From: Scytonematopsis contorta HA4267-MV1
GTDB taxonomy: Bacteria; Cyanobacteriota; Cyanobacteriia; Cyanobacteriales; Nostocaceae
DNA length: 52,079 nt
Assembly (NCBI GenBank): GCA_019359035.1
Contig: JAHHIC010000047.1
Span: 1-52,079, forward strand
Direction: 5' to 3'
The notes beneath the pieces were generated by a model. The model was not told the origin of the DNA, made no database searches, and was given only the letters and a program-made list of their open reading frames with translations. Position numbers and translations under genes: made by a program. Each line of letters opens with the position of its first letter. The first letter of the stretch is position 1. Shown here piece by piece: positions 1-9,911 of the stretch.

Positions 1-189
1 CCCTTGAACTAATATAATGTTGCCCTTGAACTAATATAATGTTGCCCTTGAACTAAATAATGTTGCCCTTGAACTAAATAATGTTGCCCTTGAACTAATA
101 TAATGTTGCCCTTGACTAAATAATGTTGCCCTTGACTAAATAATGTTGCCCTTAAACTAAATAAGGTTGCCCTTAAACTAAGTAAGCTG
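1..189. repeat. 20-22 bp tandem repeat array, 9 units
   Basis: Nine consecutive units of the form CCCTTGAACTAATATAATGTTG. Units 1, 2 and 5 are 22 bp, units 3 and 4 are 21 bp, units 6 and 7 are 20 bp, and the last two are degenerate. The array begins at the first base of the window, so it probably continues upstream. It ends 7 bp before the ATG of the aminotransferase and leaves no room for a clear Shine-Dalgarno sequence. There are no unique spacers, so it is not CRISPR. Confidence 0.93.
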
Positions 190-195
190 CAAGAT

Positions 196-1377
196 ATGGA
201 TTGGTCAAAACTATGGTCACTTGACCCGGAAGTAAAATTTCTCAATCATGGTTCCTTTGGAGCTTGTCCTCTGGCTGTGTTGGAAGCTCAACAACGTCTA
301 AGAAGTCAGTTAGAAAGTCAGCCATTGCGCTTTTTTATGCGTGAGTGGGAAAATTTACTAGATAAAGCGAGAAGTCAGCTAGGAGAATTTATAGGAGTCG
401 ATACTCAGGATGTGGTATTTGTTCCTAATGCGACAACAGGGGTTAACTCGGTACTTCGTTCGCTAGAATTTTCGCCAAATGACGAATTGCTAACGACAAA
501 CCACGAATATAACGCTTGTCGCAACGTGCTTGACTTCGTTGCTAATCGCACGGGTGCGACTGTTGTAGTAGCAAAAGTTCCTTTTCCTATCGAATCACCA
601 CAGCAAATAGTTGAAGCAATAGTCGAGAAAGTTACACCAAGGACGCGATTGGCTTTATTAGACCACATTACTAGCCAAACAGGTTTAATTTTGCCAATTC
701 AGCAATTAGTAAAGGAATTAGAAATGCGAGGAGTGAATACATTAATTGATGGTGCTCACGCTCCAGGAATGATTCGGTTAAATTTAAAAGAAATTGGTGC
801 TAGTTACTATACTGGGAATTGTCATAAATGGTTATGTGCCCCAAAGGGTGCAGCATTTTTATATGTTCGTCGTGATAAGCAAGCATCCATTCGTCCCGTA
901 ACAATCAGTCATGGTGCTAACTCACCTCGTACTGATAAAAGTCGCTTTCAATTAGAATTTGATTGGATGGGAACGAGCGACCCAACGGCTTATATGTGCG
1001 TCCCTGAGGCTATAAAATATATGAGTTCGTTGCTTGTCGGAGGTTGGGATGAGTTAATGCAACGGAATCATCAGTTAGCATTACGGGGAAGAAATATTAT
1101 TTGTGAAGCATTAGATGTTTTGCCACCTTGTCCAGATAAAATGGTTGGCTCAATGGCGGTTATTCCGATGCCGAAGTTGTTAGAAAAATATGCTTATATT
1201 GATTTACATGACCAACTACTCGATAAATTTAATATTGAAGTACAAGTAGTTCCTTGGCAAGAAAAGTTTAAGTTATTAGTAAGAATTTCTTCACAAATTT
1301 ATAATCAGCCTGAGGAATATGAGTATTTAGCCAAGGCTTTGCTAGAACTATCATCTATGAATTATATTCCTAAATGA
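196..1377 (+). CDS. class V PLP-dependent aminotransferase (isopenicillin-N-epimerase-like)
   Basis: A 393-residue fold-type I PLP enzyme of the aminotransferase class V / cysteine desulfurase superfamily. Visible motifs are an N-terminal LNHGSFGACP, an ATTGVNSVLRS phosphate-binding region, DGAHAPGM with the cofactor-ring Asp and His, and NCHKWLCAPKG with the PLP-binding Lys. The C-terminal VRISSQIYNQPEEYEYL is typical of the isopenicillin-N-epimerase-like group. The substrate cannot be inferred. I do not assign it as DndA: it lies more than 35 kb from the Dnd genes and has the epimerase-like tail. The ATG at 196 follows the tandem array directly, so expression may depend on repeat copy number. 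Downstream gene spacing is 65 bp. Confidence 0.87.
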   Translation: MDWSKLWSLDPEVKFLNHGSFGACPLAVLEAQQRLRSQLESQPLRFFMREWENLLDKARSQLGEFIGVDTQDVVFVPNATTGVNSVLRSLEFSPNDELLTTNHEYNACRNVLDFVANRTGATVVVAKVPFPIESPQQIVEAIVEKVTPRTRLALLDHITSQTGLILPIQQLVKELEMRGVNTLIDGAHAPGMIRLNLKEIGASYYTGNCHKWLCAPKGAAFLYVRRDKQASIRPVTISHGANSPRTDKSRFQLEFDWMGTSDPTAYMCVPEAIKYMSSLLVGGWDELMQRNHQLALRGRNIICEALDVLPPCPDKMVGSMAVIPMPKLLEKYAYIDLHDQLLDKFNIEVQVVPWQEKFKLLVRISSQIYNQPEEYEYLAKALLELSSMNYIPK

Positions 1378-1442
1378 GGATGAAATGATTTTAGATGTAC
1401 GAGACGATGTAAGTAATTTTTTGCTAATAAGGATTACCTTAT

Positions 1443-1763
1443 TTGTATCTAAGTATGTCCAGAGTATTTGCTGTAACGCTTCTATTTTCGACAGCTATTT
1501 TAAATATATTGACTATCTTACCTGCGAAGGCTGTTGAAAACCCCCAATTGTTAAACGATTTTATAAATAGCCCAGCTTATAATGGCTTATTTAGCGATAC
1601 ATATCCCAATTTTTTCCGTGAAGGAAGAGTGCTGTTAGAGAGAGAAATCGAAATTCTCCAGGAAGAACCAACCCCTGACGAAACTCTCTTGGAAATTAAT
1701 CCCAAAGTACGAGAAACACAGGAACAACTCGAACAAAATCAACCACCTGTAGAAAATAAGTAA
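1443..1763 (+). CDS. small secreted protein, unknown function
   Basis: A 106-residue protein with an N-terminal hydrophobic segment ending in PAKA-VE, a plausible signal peptidase site, so it is probably periplasmic. The mature part is acidic and Glu/Pro/Gln-rich towards the C terminus (ILQEEPTPDE, QEQLEQNQPP), with no recognised domain. The TTG at 1443 has AAGGA at 1429-1433 at good spacing; the ATG at 1455 (MSRVFAVT) is a possible alternative start that lacks this site. I do not recognise the family. Confidence 0.6.
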   Translation: MYLSMSRVFAVTLLFSTAILNILTILPAKAVENPQLLNDFINSPAYNGLFSDTYPNFFREGRVLLEREIEILQEEPTPDETLLEINPKVRETQEQLEQNQPPVENK

Positions 1764-1791
1764 ACAGAAGCCTAAAAAACCCCCACCTGAA

Positions 1792-1933
1792 AACCCCACC
1801 CCCAACCCCCTCCCCGTTTACGGGGAGGGGGCTACGAAAAATGGACAGAAATATATTAATTTTTTATTTTTGAGAAATCATCATAAATCGTAGCCCCCTC
1901 CCCGCGTGCGGGGAGGGGGTTGGGGGTGGGGTT
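1792..1933. repeat. 142-bp inverted-repeat element (MITE-like)
   Basis: A perfect 25-bp terminal inverted repeat (1792-1816 against 1909-1933, AACCCCACCCCCAACCCCCT and onward) encloses an AT-rich centre. Each arm continues into its own G/C hairpin (CCCCCTCCCC-N-GGGGAGGGGG) and a GCTACGA/TCGTAGC pair. A half copy lies at 48422-48467. The rest of the 1764-2162 gap is G-rich repeat debris to about 2000, followed by AT-rich upstream sequence of the next gene with no further feature that I can support. Confidence 0.8.
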
Positions 1934-2162
1934 CTTATATTGGGGGGTTGGGGATGGGGTTCTTATTGTGGGGTAGGGTTTCTTATATTGGGGGGTAGCT
2001 TGCTAAGTCAGTAGAAAAACTTCATATATTTACCCTGTACAAAAGAAAGCACATAGAATAAAGTTTAGTGCCAAGAAAAATCTACTTTGTTAGGCTCAGG
2101 GTAATTTTATATACAAAAGTATTTAACAGCTTGAATCATTTATTTATAAAACATTAACCAAA

Positions 2163-5100
2163 ATGATTACCCTACCAGGCTACCGTGTCACAGACATAAT
2201 TTATGAAGGTTCTAAAACTCTGATTTTTCGAGGAGAACGAGAATCAGACCAATTAGGCGTAAAAATTAAGCTACTCAAGGCTGAATATCCCACACTTAGG
2301 GAACTTGTGCAGTTAAGAAATCAGTATGCGATAGCCAAAAATCTAAATTTGCCTGGAATCGTCAAAATTTACAGCTTATTAGATTATCGAAATGGCTTTG
2401 CTTTAGTAATGGAAGACTTTGAGGGTATTACCTTAAAGCAGCTAATGGAGGGTGAGAAAAAGCAATTACCCATCACCAATTTTCTCCAAATTGCGATTCA
2501 AGTTGTTTCTACTTTAGAGGGACTGCATAATCTTCGCATTATTCACAAAGACATTAAACCACAGCATATTCTTATTAATCCCCCAACGTCTGAAGCCAAG
2601 TTAATTGACTTTGGTATTGCTTCTTTATTACCTAAGGAAAAACAAGAAATAGAAAGCCCGGAAGTGTTAGAGGGGACGCTATCTTATATGTCACCCGAAC
2701 AAACCGGAAGGATGAACCGAGGAATTGACTATCGTACTGATTTTTATTCTTTGGGGATAACTTTTTACGAATTGCTCACTGGACAATTGCCTTTTGTGTC
2801 TGCTGATGCAATGGAGTTAGTTCACTGTCATATTGCTCGTAAACCTACACCTCCTATTAAACTAAATCCGGAAATTCCTCAAGTATTAAATGATATTGTT
2901 CTCAAGTTAATGGCAAAAACTACAGAACAAAGGTATCAAAGTACTTTGGGAATAAAATACGATTTAGAAAAATGCTTAGAAGAACAATTAACTACTAATA
3001 ATATTACATATTTTCATTTGGGTAGCCGCGATATTTACGACCGCTTTCAAATACAGGAAAAACTTTATGGTCGGGAAACAGAAGTTGCGACTTTGCTAGC
3101 AGCTTTTGAACGGGTGAGTGCGGGTGCAACAGAACTAATGTTAGTGGCTGGTTTTTCGGGTATTGGAAAAACAGCTTTGGTCAATGAAGTCCACAAACCA
3201 ATTGTTCGTCAGCGTGGATATTTTATTAAGGGTAAATTCGACCAATTCCAGCGCAATATTCCTTTCTCTGCTTTGGTACAAGCTTTTCAAAATTTGATGC
3301 GACAGTTGCTTACAGAAAGCAATACGCAAGTTGAAAAATGGAAGAGTAAAATTATTGCAGCTTTGGGTGATAATGCTCAAGTTATTATTAGCGTTATTCC
3401 TGAATTGGAACGAATTATCGGTGAGCAACCAGCTTTATCTGAATTAGAAGCTAGTGCTGCTGAAAATCGATTTAGGTTGCTATTTCAAAAATTTATTCGG
3501 GTGTTTACTTATATAGAACACCCTTTAGTTATTTTTTTAGATGATTTACAATGGGCTGATTCTGCTTCTTTAAAATTAATTCAAATATTGATGGCTGAGT
3601 CTAGTACAGGTTCTTTGTTATTAATTGGTGCTTATCGAGATAATGAAGTTTTATTAGCTCATCCATTAATGTTGACATTAGAGAATATCCGCGTTTCAAC
3701 AACAGTCAATCAAATTACTTTAGCACCTTTAAGTAAAACTGCTCTCAATAATCTGATTGCCGATACCTTAAATTGCTCACCCGAAATAGCAATACCTTTA
3801 ACGGAAGAAGTGTTTAGAAAAACCCAAGGTAATCCATTTTTTAGTAATCAGTTTCTTTATTCTTTATATCAAGATGGTTTAATTTTCTTTGATTTGTTTC
3901 AGCCCTCTGATAGAGAAAAAATCGCAACTGACATATACGGAGGTTGGCAATGTGATATTGCTAAAGTAAGGACGCTATCTGTAAGTTCTGATATTGTTGA
4001 ATTTATGGCGTATCAGTTGCGAAGACTACCGGAAGAAACTCAAGATTTATTAAAGTTAGCAGCTTGTATTGGTAATCAATTTGATTTAACTGTTCTGGCT
4101 ATTGTTTGGGGAAAATCTCAGACAGAAACAGCAGCAGTTTTATGGAAAGCTCTACAAGAAGGGTTTATATTACCAACTAGCCAGATTTATAAATTTTTTC
4201 AAGAAATTGCTCAAGATATTAGTCCAGGTTTACATCAAGAAGATTCAGCAATTAATATACAAAAAAAAGTAATAAATTATAGCGATAATATCACAGCAAA
4301 TTATAAATTTTTACATGATAGGGTTCAACAAGCAGCTTATTCCTTAATACCAGAAAACGAGAAACAATCAACTCACTTAAAAATCGGAAAATTACTTTTA
4401 GAAAATACTCCCCATTCAGAACAGGAAGAGAAAATTTTTGAAATTGTCAATCAGTTAAATTTTGGAGTAAATTTAATTACTGACTTGATAGAAAAAAATA
4501 AATTAGCACAATTAAATTTGGTAGCAGCAAAAAAGGCTAGAGCTTCTACAGCTTACGATACTGCTGTTGAATATTCAAAGGTGGGAATGGAGCTTTTACC
4601 GCTAAATAGCTGGCAAACACAATATGAACTGACTTTAGCACTTCATGAGACTGCAGCAGAAGTTAGATATCTTACTGGTGATTTTTCTCAAATGGAAACT
4701 TTGGTAGATATTGTTTTACAAAAAGCACACCATCTACTAGACAAAATCAAATCATATGAAATAAAGATTCAGTCATATACAGCGCAAAGTCAACCTCTAA
4801 AAGCTGTAATAAGTGCGTTAAGTGTTTTGCAGCTTTTAGGTATAAACTTTCCGCTAAAGCCAAGCAAATTACAAATTTTATTGGTATTAGTCAAAACAAA
4901 CTTTGCTTTATTAGGAAAAAAAATAGAAGACTTAATAGACTTACCCAAAATGACTGACCCTCATCAGTTAGCAGCATTTAGAATAATGCGAAGTATGAGT
5001 TCTTCTACTTATAATTCAGTCCCAGAAATAATGCCTCTGTTGGTACTAAAAGTGATTTATTTGTCAGTTAAATATGGTAATGCTTCTCAGTCTGCTTATG

Positions 5101-8100
5101 GGTATGCTTCTTACGGTGTAATTCTTTGCGGTGTGATGGGAGATATTGATGCTGGCTATCGATTTAGTAAATTGGGTTTAAAACTTTTAGAAAAGTTAAG
5201 TGCTAAAGAGTTTAAATCTGAAACTTTTATGGTGGTTCATAACTTTATCAATCACTGGAAAAATCACCTTCGAGAAGGATTAGAACCACTTTTAGAAGCT
5301 TATCAAGCTGGATTAGAAGCCGGAAATTTAGAATTTGCTGCCTTTTCTGCGTATATTCGCTGCTATCATTGTTTGTTGCTGGGTGAAGAACTCAACGGAC
5401 TTGAGCAAGAGATGTTTAGTTATACTCAAGCGGTTGCTCAATTTAAGCAAGAAGCAACTTTAAGTATTTTAAAGCTTTATCGACAAGTAGTTTTAAATTT
5501 ATTAGGACAATCTGAAAATCCCTGTTTGTTAATTGGTAAAGCTTATAACGAAAATATGAGAATATCTCTAGCAAAACAAGCTAATTACAAAACAGAAGTT
5601 TTTGATATTCACTTTCATAAATTAATTCTTTGCTATTTGTTTGAGCAATATTCGCAAGCTTTAGAAAATTCGGAAATGGCTGCAGAGTATTTAGATGTAG
5701 TTATTGCCAGTCCATCAATTCCTTTGTTTTATTTTTACGACTCTTTAATTCGATTAGCTTTGTATCCCAGTGTTTCCAAGTCAAAACAGAAAAGCTTTTT
5801 AAGGAAAGTCGTTACGAGTCAAAAGAAAATTAAAAAATGGGCACACTTTTCACCCATGAATCATTTACATAAGTTTTATTTAGTAGAAGCAGAGCGTCAT
5901 AAAATTTTGGGACAGTATACGCAAGCTATCGAAAATTATCATCAATCGATAACTTTAGCAAAAGAAAATGGTTATCTGAACGAAGAAAGTCTTGCTAACG
6001 AGTTGGCTGCTAAATTCTATCTTGCATGGGGAAAGTCTACGATTGCTCAAGCTTATTTAACTCAAGCTTATTACTGCTATGCTCGTTGGGGAGCCAAAGC
6101 TAAAATTGATGATTTAGAAAAACTTTATCCAGAATTGCTGTCCCATACTGTAAATATAGAACCAAGTCACAACAAAAGTGAAGAACTTTTTCGCACGGTT
6201 GCAGATAACTTAACTTACAGCAGTCCTAATGGTTCAGAAATTTTAGACCTAGAAACAGTTATTAAAGTTTCTCAAGCTGCGTTTGGAGAAATGCAATTAG
6301 AGCGATTGCTTTCAACTTTAATGAAGGTTCTGATTGAAAATGCTGGTGCAGAAAAAGGTACGCTTATTTTGATAGAAGAAGAGAATAAAATTATCGCTGC
6401 TCAATATACTACCACTACAAACGAAACCCAGGATGGACTAGTTTGTAACCTACCAATAACTTATTCACAAGTACAAGATTCACAGACACAAAGAGATATT
6501 CCACTGACGCTAATTAATTACGTCGAACATACCCAAGAAATTTTAGTAATTAATGATATTTCTGCGGAAACCACCTTTGCAGGTGACCCTTATATTATTG
6601 AAAATCAACCTAAATCAGTGTTATGTACGCCAATTGTCAAGCAAGGCAAACTTATCGGTATTCTTTATCTAGAAAATAATTTCATGAAAGGGGCATTCAC
6701 AAGTAATCGCTTGACGATTATTCAAATTCTCACGTCTCAAGCTGCAATTTCTCTGGAAAATGCAAGGTTATATGAGCGTATTGCTGAATATTCCCGCACT
6801 TTGGAAGTGAAAGTAGAACAAAGAACTGAGGAATTACAACAATTAACGGAGAAATTGCAACAAGCAGTAATAGCCGCTGATGCAGCAAATCGTGCTAAAA
6901 GTGAATTTCTGGCTAATATGAGTCATGAATTAAGGACACCACTTAATGTCATACTCGGTTTTAGTCAATTGATGAGCCATGACGATGATTTATCTAAAGA
7001 GCAGCAAGAAAATTTAGAATATATTAACCGTGCTGGTAAACATTTACTAGAATTAATCAACGATATTCTCGAACTTTCTAAAATTGAGGCTGGACAAAGT
7101 TCATTATCTGAAAACAGCTTTGATTTAATTAATATGCTAGATAGTTTGGAAAATATATTGCGCTTCAAAGCTGAGTCTCAGGGTTTACAATTTAAATTTG
7201 AATATGATGCAAATATTCCCAAGTATATTAAAACTGACGAAATTAAATTACGACAAATATTAATTAATCTTTTAGGAAATGCAATTAAATTTACAGAACA
7301 AGGTAGCGTCAATTTACGAGTGTCATTGGTAGAAGAAAAACAAGTACACAATACTAGAGAATCACAGTTAACTCATCTACTATTTCAAGTAGAAGATACA
7401 GGAATTGGCATTTTCCCTGAAGAAATTAATTTATTATTTACACCCTTTGGGCAAACAAAATCTGGTCGCAATCAACAAGGAACAGGCTTGGGTTTAAGAA
7501 TCAGTCGGAAATATGTACAAATGATGGGAGGAGATATTAAAGTTAAAAGTGTACCTGCTAAAGGTAGCTTATTTCAGTTTGATATTAAGTTACACTCTGC
7601 TGATATTAACGAAATCCACGATATAGTAATTCAAAATAAAGTAATTGGTTTAGCAAACAACCAACTTAAGTATCGTATCTTAGTGGCTGATGATTCATCT
7701 GAAAACCGCTTGATGTTAGTCAAATTATTAACTTCCATAGGTTTTTCAGTACGTGAAGCGGAAAATGGTCAAAGGGTAGTTGATTTGTGGTCAAATTGGC
7801 AACCACATTTAATTTTTATGGATATGCGGATGCCAATTATGGACGGCTATGAAGCAACAAAATTAATTAAATCAAGACAGACAGATGAATGGGAACAGAA
7901 AAATAATCCCCATGACAATACAAAACACCAAACAATAATTATTGCTCTCACTGCTAGTGCTTTTGATGAACAGCGACAAGTTATATTATCAGTCGGTTGT
8001 GATGATTTAATTCATAAGCCATTTTCGGAAGAAGCATTGTTGGAAAAAATTAGTCAATATTTAGGTGTTGAATATATTTATCAAGAAAAAAATAACAAGA

Positions 8101-8351
8101 CACAGGGCAAAATACAAAAGAACAAAGAAACTTTAACAGATGAAGATTTGATTAATCATTTATCACAAATACCTGCTGATTTACTCGAAAAAATACACAA
8201 TGCTGCTTGCCAAGGAAGTGATGATTTAATGGTAAATTTAATCTCAGAAATTCCAAATGAATATTTTAAATTAGCATCCAATTTAACTGAATTAACTCGT
8301 GATTTCCAGTTTGAAAAAATTATTGGCTTAATTCAAACAAAAATTATTTAA
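2163..8351 (+). CDS. hybrid Ser/Thr kinase-AAA ATPase-GAF-histidine kinase-receiver protein (HstK type)
   Basis: A 2062-residue cytoplasmic signalling protein. Residues 1-270 form a eukaryotic-type Ser/Thr kinase with catalytic loop HKDIKPQH (HKD 128-130), DFG at 149-151 and SPEQTGR activation segment. Residues 300-650 form a STAND/AAA-type ATPase with GREXE-like entry, Walker A GFSGIGKT near 330 and VIFLDDLQWAD. A long helical, TPR-like middle follows. Residues 1380-1530 are a GAF domain. Next comes a HisKA domain with phospho-acceptor SHELRTP (His 1588), a HATPase with GNAIKF, DTGIGI and GTGLGL, and a receiver with ADDSSENR and phospho-acceptor D1887 (MDMRMP). The architecture matches the cyanobacterial HstK family, whose members respond to nutrient or stress signals; the ligand here is unknown. 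Overlapping domains are intact with no frameshift. A heptamer-free AT-rich stretch lies upstream. Confidence 0.95.
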   Translation: MITLPGYRVTDIIYEGSKTLIFRGERESDQLGVKIKLLKAEYPTLRELVQLRNQYAIAKNLNLPGIVKIYSLLDYRNGFALVMEDFEGITLKQLMEGEKKQLPITNFLQIAIQVVSTLEGLHNLRIIHKDIKPQHILINPPTSEAKLIDFGIASLLPKEKQEIESPEVLEGTLSYMSPEQTGRMNRGIDYRTDFYSLGITFYELLTGQLPFVSADAMELVHCHIARKPTPPIKLNPEIPQVLNDIVLKLMAKTTEQRYQSTLGIKYDLEKCLEEQLTTNNITYFHLGSRDIYDRFQIQEKLYGRETEVATLLAAFERVSAGATELMLVAGFSGIGKTALVNEVHKPIVRQRGYFIKGKFDQFQRNIPFSALVQAFQNLMRQLLTESNTQVEKWKSKIIAALGDNAQVIISVIPELERIIGEQPALSELEASAAENRFRLLFQKFIRVFTYIEHPLVIFLDDLQWADSASLKLIQILMAESSTGSLLLIGAYRDNEVLLAHPLMLTLENIRVSTTVNQITLAPLSKTALNNLIADTLNCSPEIAIPLTEEVFRKTQGNPFFSNQFLYSLYQDGLIFFDLFQPSDREKIATDIYGGWQCDIAKVRTLSVSSDIVEFMAYQLRRLPEETQDLLKLAACIGNQFDLTVLAIVWGKSQTETAAVLWKALQEGFILPTSQIYKFFQEIAQDISPGLHQEDSAINIQKKVINYSDNITANYKFLHDRVQQAAYSLIPENEKQSTHLKIGKLLLENTPHSEQEEKIFEIVNQLNFGVNLITDLIEKNKLAQLNLVAAKKARASTAYDTAVEYSKVGMELLPLNSWQTQYELTLALHETAAEVRYLTGDFSQMETLVDIVLQKAHHLLDKIKSYEIKIQSYTAQSQPLKAVISALSVLQLLGINFPLKPSKLQILLVLVKTNFALLGKKIEDLIDLPKMTDPHQLAAFRIMRSMSSSTYNSVPEIMPLLVLKVIYLSVKYGNASQSAYGYASYGVILCGVMGDIDAGYRFSKLGLKLLEKLSAKEFKSETFMVVHNFINHWKNHLREGLEPLLEAYQAGLEAGNLEFAAFSAYIRCYHCLLLGEELNGLEQEMFSYTQAVAQFKQEATLSILKLYRQVVLNLLGQSENPCLLIGKAYNENMRISLAKQANYKTEVFDIHFHKLILCYLFEQYSQALENSEMAAEYLDVVIASPSIPLFYFYDSLIRLALYPSVSKSKQKSFLRKVVTSQKKIKKWAHFSPMNHLHKFYLVEAERHKILGQYTQAIENYHQSITLAKENGYLNEESLANELAAKFYLAWGKSTIAQAYLTQAYYCYARWGAKAKIDDLEKLYPELLSHTVNIEPSHNKSEELFRTVADNLTYSSPNGSEILDLETVIKVSQAAFGEMQLERLLSTLMKVLIENAGAEKGTLILIEEENKIIAAQYTTTTNETQDGLVCNLPITYSQVQDSQTQRDIPLTLINYVEHTQEILVINDISAETTFAGDPYIIENQPKSVLCTPIVKQGKLIGILYLENNFMKGAFTSNRLTIIQILTSQAAISLENARLYERIAEYSRTLEVKVEQRTEELQQLTEKLQQAVIAADAANRAKSEFLANMSHELRTPLNVILGFSQLMSHDDDLSKEQQENLEYINRAGKHLLELINDILELSKIEAGQSSLSENSFDLINMLDSLENILRFKAESQGLQFKFEYDANIPKYIKTDEIKLRQILINLLGNAIKFTEQGSVNLRVSLVEEKQVHNTRESQLTHLLFQVEDTGIGIFPEEINLLFTPFGQTKSGRNQQGTGLGLRISRKYVQMMGGDIKVKSVPAKGSLFQFDIKLHSADINEIHDIVIQNKVIGLANNQLKYRILVADDSSENRLMLVKLLTSIGFSVREAENGQRVVDLWSNWQPHLIFMDMRMPIMDGYEATKLIKSRQTDEWEQKNNPHDNTKHQTIIIALTASAFDEQRQVILSVGCDDLIHKPFSEEALLEKISQYLGVEYIYQEKNNKTQGKIQKNKETLTDEDLINHLSQIPADLLEKIHNAACQGSDDLMVNLISEIPNEYFKLASNLTELTRDFQFEKIIGLIQTKII

Positions 8352-8355
8352 ATTT

Positions 8356-8382
8356 CCCCCCTTCCCTGATAGGGAAGGGGGG
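8356..8382. terminator. 12-bp perfect hairpin between convergent genes
   Basis: CCCCCCTTCCCT-GAT-AGGGAAGGGGGG forms a perfect 12-bp stem between the stop codons of the kinase (plus) and the M56 protein (minus). There is no U tract on either side, and the hairpin continues into the TAGGGGGGTTAGG repeat seen at 31953 and 39880. It may therefore be a repeat element acting as a transcription barrier rather than a canonical terminator. Confidence 0.5.
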
Positions 8383-8398
8383 TAGGGGGGTTAGGTCT

Positions 8399-9238
8399 CT
8401 AAGTATGAAACATCACAGCGATTAGGGGTAAAAAAGCCAAGAGTAAATTCCAAGGTTGATTATCCACTTCCGTGCTTGTTTGCTGAGGTGACAAAATAGC
8501 CTCAATTCGCTGTTCTAAACGGTTATTGCCACAAGAATCTACAGCAGCACAGACAATATCTGAAGATAACGACTGGCTACTAACTACCATTAGTAATGAT
8601 TCTGCTAACACTAAAGGGTCTACTTGTAAAGCTGCATGAGCGTCAGCGCGTAACTCACGCAAAACTAACAATTCTTGCCACAAAGTGTTGGTATTCGGTA
8701 ACCAAGCACTACAAGAACGTACCCAACCCAGCCAGAAAAACCAGAATGTGTCCCTATAAATGTAGTGACCTTGTTCGTGAGCTAGCACACTATGTAAATG
8801 GTTTTCATCAAGAGTTTCTATCATCCCCTGGCTAACAACAAGCTCTGGATGCCAAAAACCTATTTGACCAGCAAATAAGGTTTTGGTATTTAGCAAACGA
8901 ACCTGTTTATCTGCGACCTCGACCAAAGGATAATTACGGGCTGAATTAACTGTTTGCCATCCTTGGTATGCAAGTTTGATTAAAAATATCGCAGAAATAG
9001 CAAGATAGCTTAAAGCAAATCCGTAGCCCAAGGAGCCTGCTTGCCAGTTACCCATTTTACCTTGAGTTCCCATGCATAGCACTGCAATGGTAGTCATGAA
9101 AACCATCAGGGGTGGGAATAGAAATAAAAATAACGCTTGTCGCCACCTTTGTGTCCAATTAGGATTATTTAAGCAATTCCACCTTGTTCTGACAAGCCAA
9201 GCAACAGAAATGGCTGCCAAAATCATTATTAGATGCAT
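8399..9238 (-). CDS. M56-family (BlaR1-like) membrane metallopeptidase
   Basis: A 279-residue membrane protein with N-terminal hydrophobic helices, then the zinc-protease motif VLAHEQGHYIYRD (HEXXH near residue 154) and further helices. In the family, M56 proteases pair with BlaI/MecI repressors and cleave them on signal; the sensor domain of true BlaR1 is absent, as is usual in cyanobacteria. Its ATG overlaps the stop of the BlaI gene by one base (TAATG), which indicates translational coupling. The inducing signal is unknown, and beta-lactam sensing should not be assumed. Confidence 0.85.
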   Translation of the reverse strand: MHLIMILAAISVAWLVRTRWNCLNNPNWTQRWRQALFLFLFPPLMVFMTTIAVLCMGTQGKMGNWQAGSLGYGFALSYLAISAIFLIKLAYQGWQTVNSARNYPLVEVADKQVRLLNTKTLFAGQIGFWHPELVVSQGMIETLDENHLHSVLAHEQGHYIYRDTFWFFWLGWVRSCSAWLPNTNTLWQELLVLRELRADAHAALQVDPLVLAESLLMVVSSQSLSSDIVCAAVDSCGNNRLEQRIEAILSPQQTSTEVDNQPWNLLLAFLPLIAVMFHT

Positions 9239-9657
9239 TATTCTCCCTCCCGTGCTTCCCGGACTGCTTGAATACGTTTGGCTATTGCTTCTATTTGATT
9301 TAGGCTAGCATCATCCAGGCTATCAGCAAAGGCGGCAACCACATCAGGATTACCTACAGACAGAAAACGTTGTAACTGTTCGTGAGCCTTGATTACTTCA
9401 GCTTGCTGCTTTGTGAGTAACGGTCGCCAGTAAAATGCACGTCCTTTCTTGTCACAGCCTAGCCAACCTTTTTCTGTCAAACGGCGTAATACTGTTGTAA
9501 CAGAAGTATAAGCTAATTCTCTGTTAGGGTCAGACAGTATACGGTCATGTACATCTTTTACTGTGACTGAACCCAGTTCCCAGATTATATTTAGTATTTC
9601 TGCTTCCAATGGACCGAGGGATAATTGTTTAGGACGATAGTTGGGTAAAGGAGCCAT
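9238..9657 (-). CDS. BlaI/MecI/CopY-family transcriptional repressor
   Basis: A 139-residue winged-helix regulator. LGPLEAEILNIIWELGSVTVKDVHD and LAYTSVTTVLRRLTEKGWL are the characteristic BlaI DNA-binding region, followed by a helical dimerisation and cleavage tail. It is the first gene of a two-gene operon with the M56 protease. It probably represses its own promoter in the 9658-9911 divergent gap; I did not find a convincing operator palindrome by eye. Confidence 0.9.
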   Translation of the reverse strand: MAPLPNYRPKQLSLGPLEAEILNIIWELGSVTVKDVHDRILSDPNRELAYTSVTTVLRRLTEKGWLGCDKKGRAFYWRPLLTKQQAEVIKAHEQLQRFLSVGNPDVVAAFADSLDDASLNQIEAIAKRIQAVREAREGE

Positions 9658-9911
9658 AGGATTTGGGTTAAGTGGGTGCGTAAATTTTTGCTGTTTAAGA
9701 TTTGCTGGTTAATTTGGTGAACTATTGTTCAAATTATATGCTTACCATAGGTTAATAAATTGCACTGTTTAAAATATCTCAATTCCTGGGAGTTTCACCC
9801 TTATAACTTTAAGATACACATATATAAGTGATTAGTTGAATTTATTGTTGCTACAGCTAGTGGTTAAAATGTTATTTTCGCCAGTTGTAATAAATAAGGT
9901 GTACTCAGCGC

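Noticed and set aside
1-189. CRISPR array
   Set aside because: Units are contiguous 20-22 bp repeats without unique spacers; no cas genes are present.
196-1377. Class V aminotransferase as DndA (cysteine desulfurase for Dnd)
   Set aside because: The C-terminal region and active-site surroundings look like the isopenicillin-N-epimerase branch, and it is 38 kb from dndB.
8399-9657. Beta-lactam resistance regulator pair (BlaR1-BlaI)
   Set aside because: No penicillin-binding sensor domain and no beta-lactamase gene nearby; only the general M56/BlaI family is supported.
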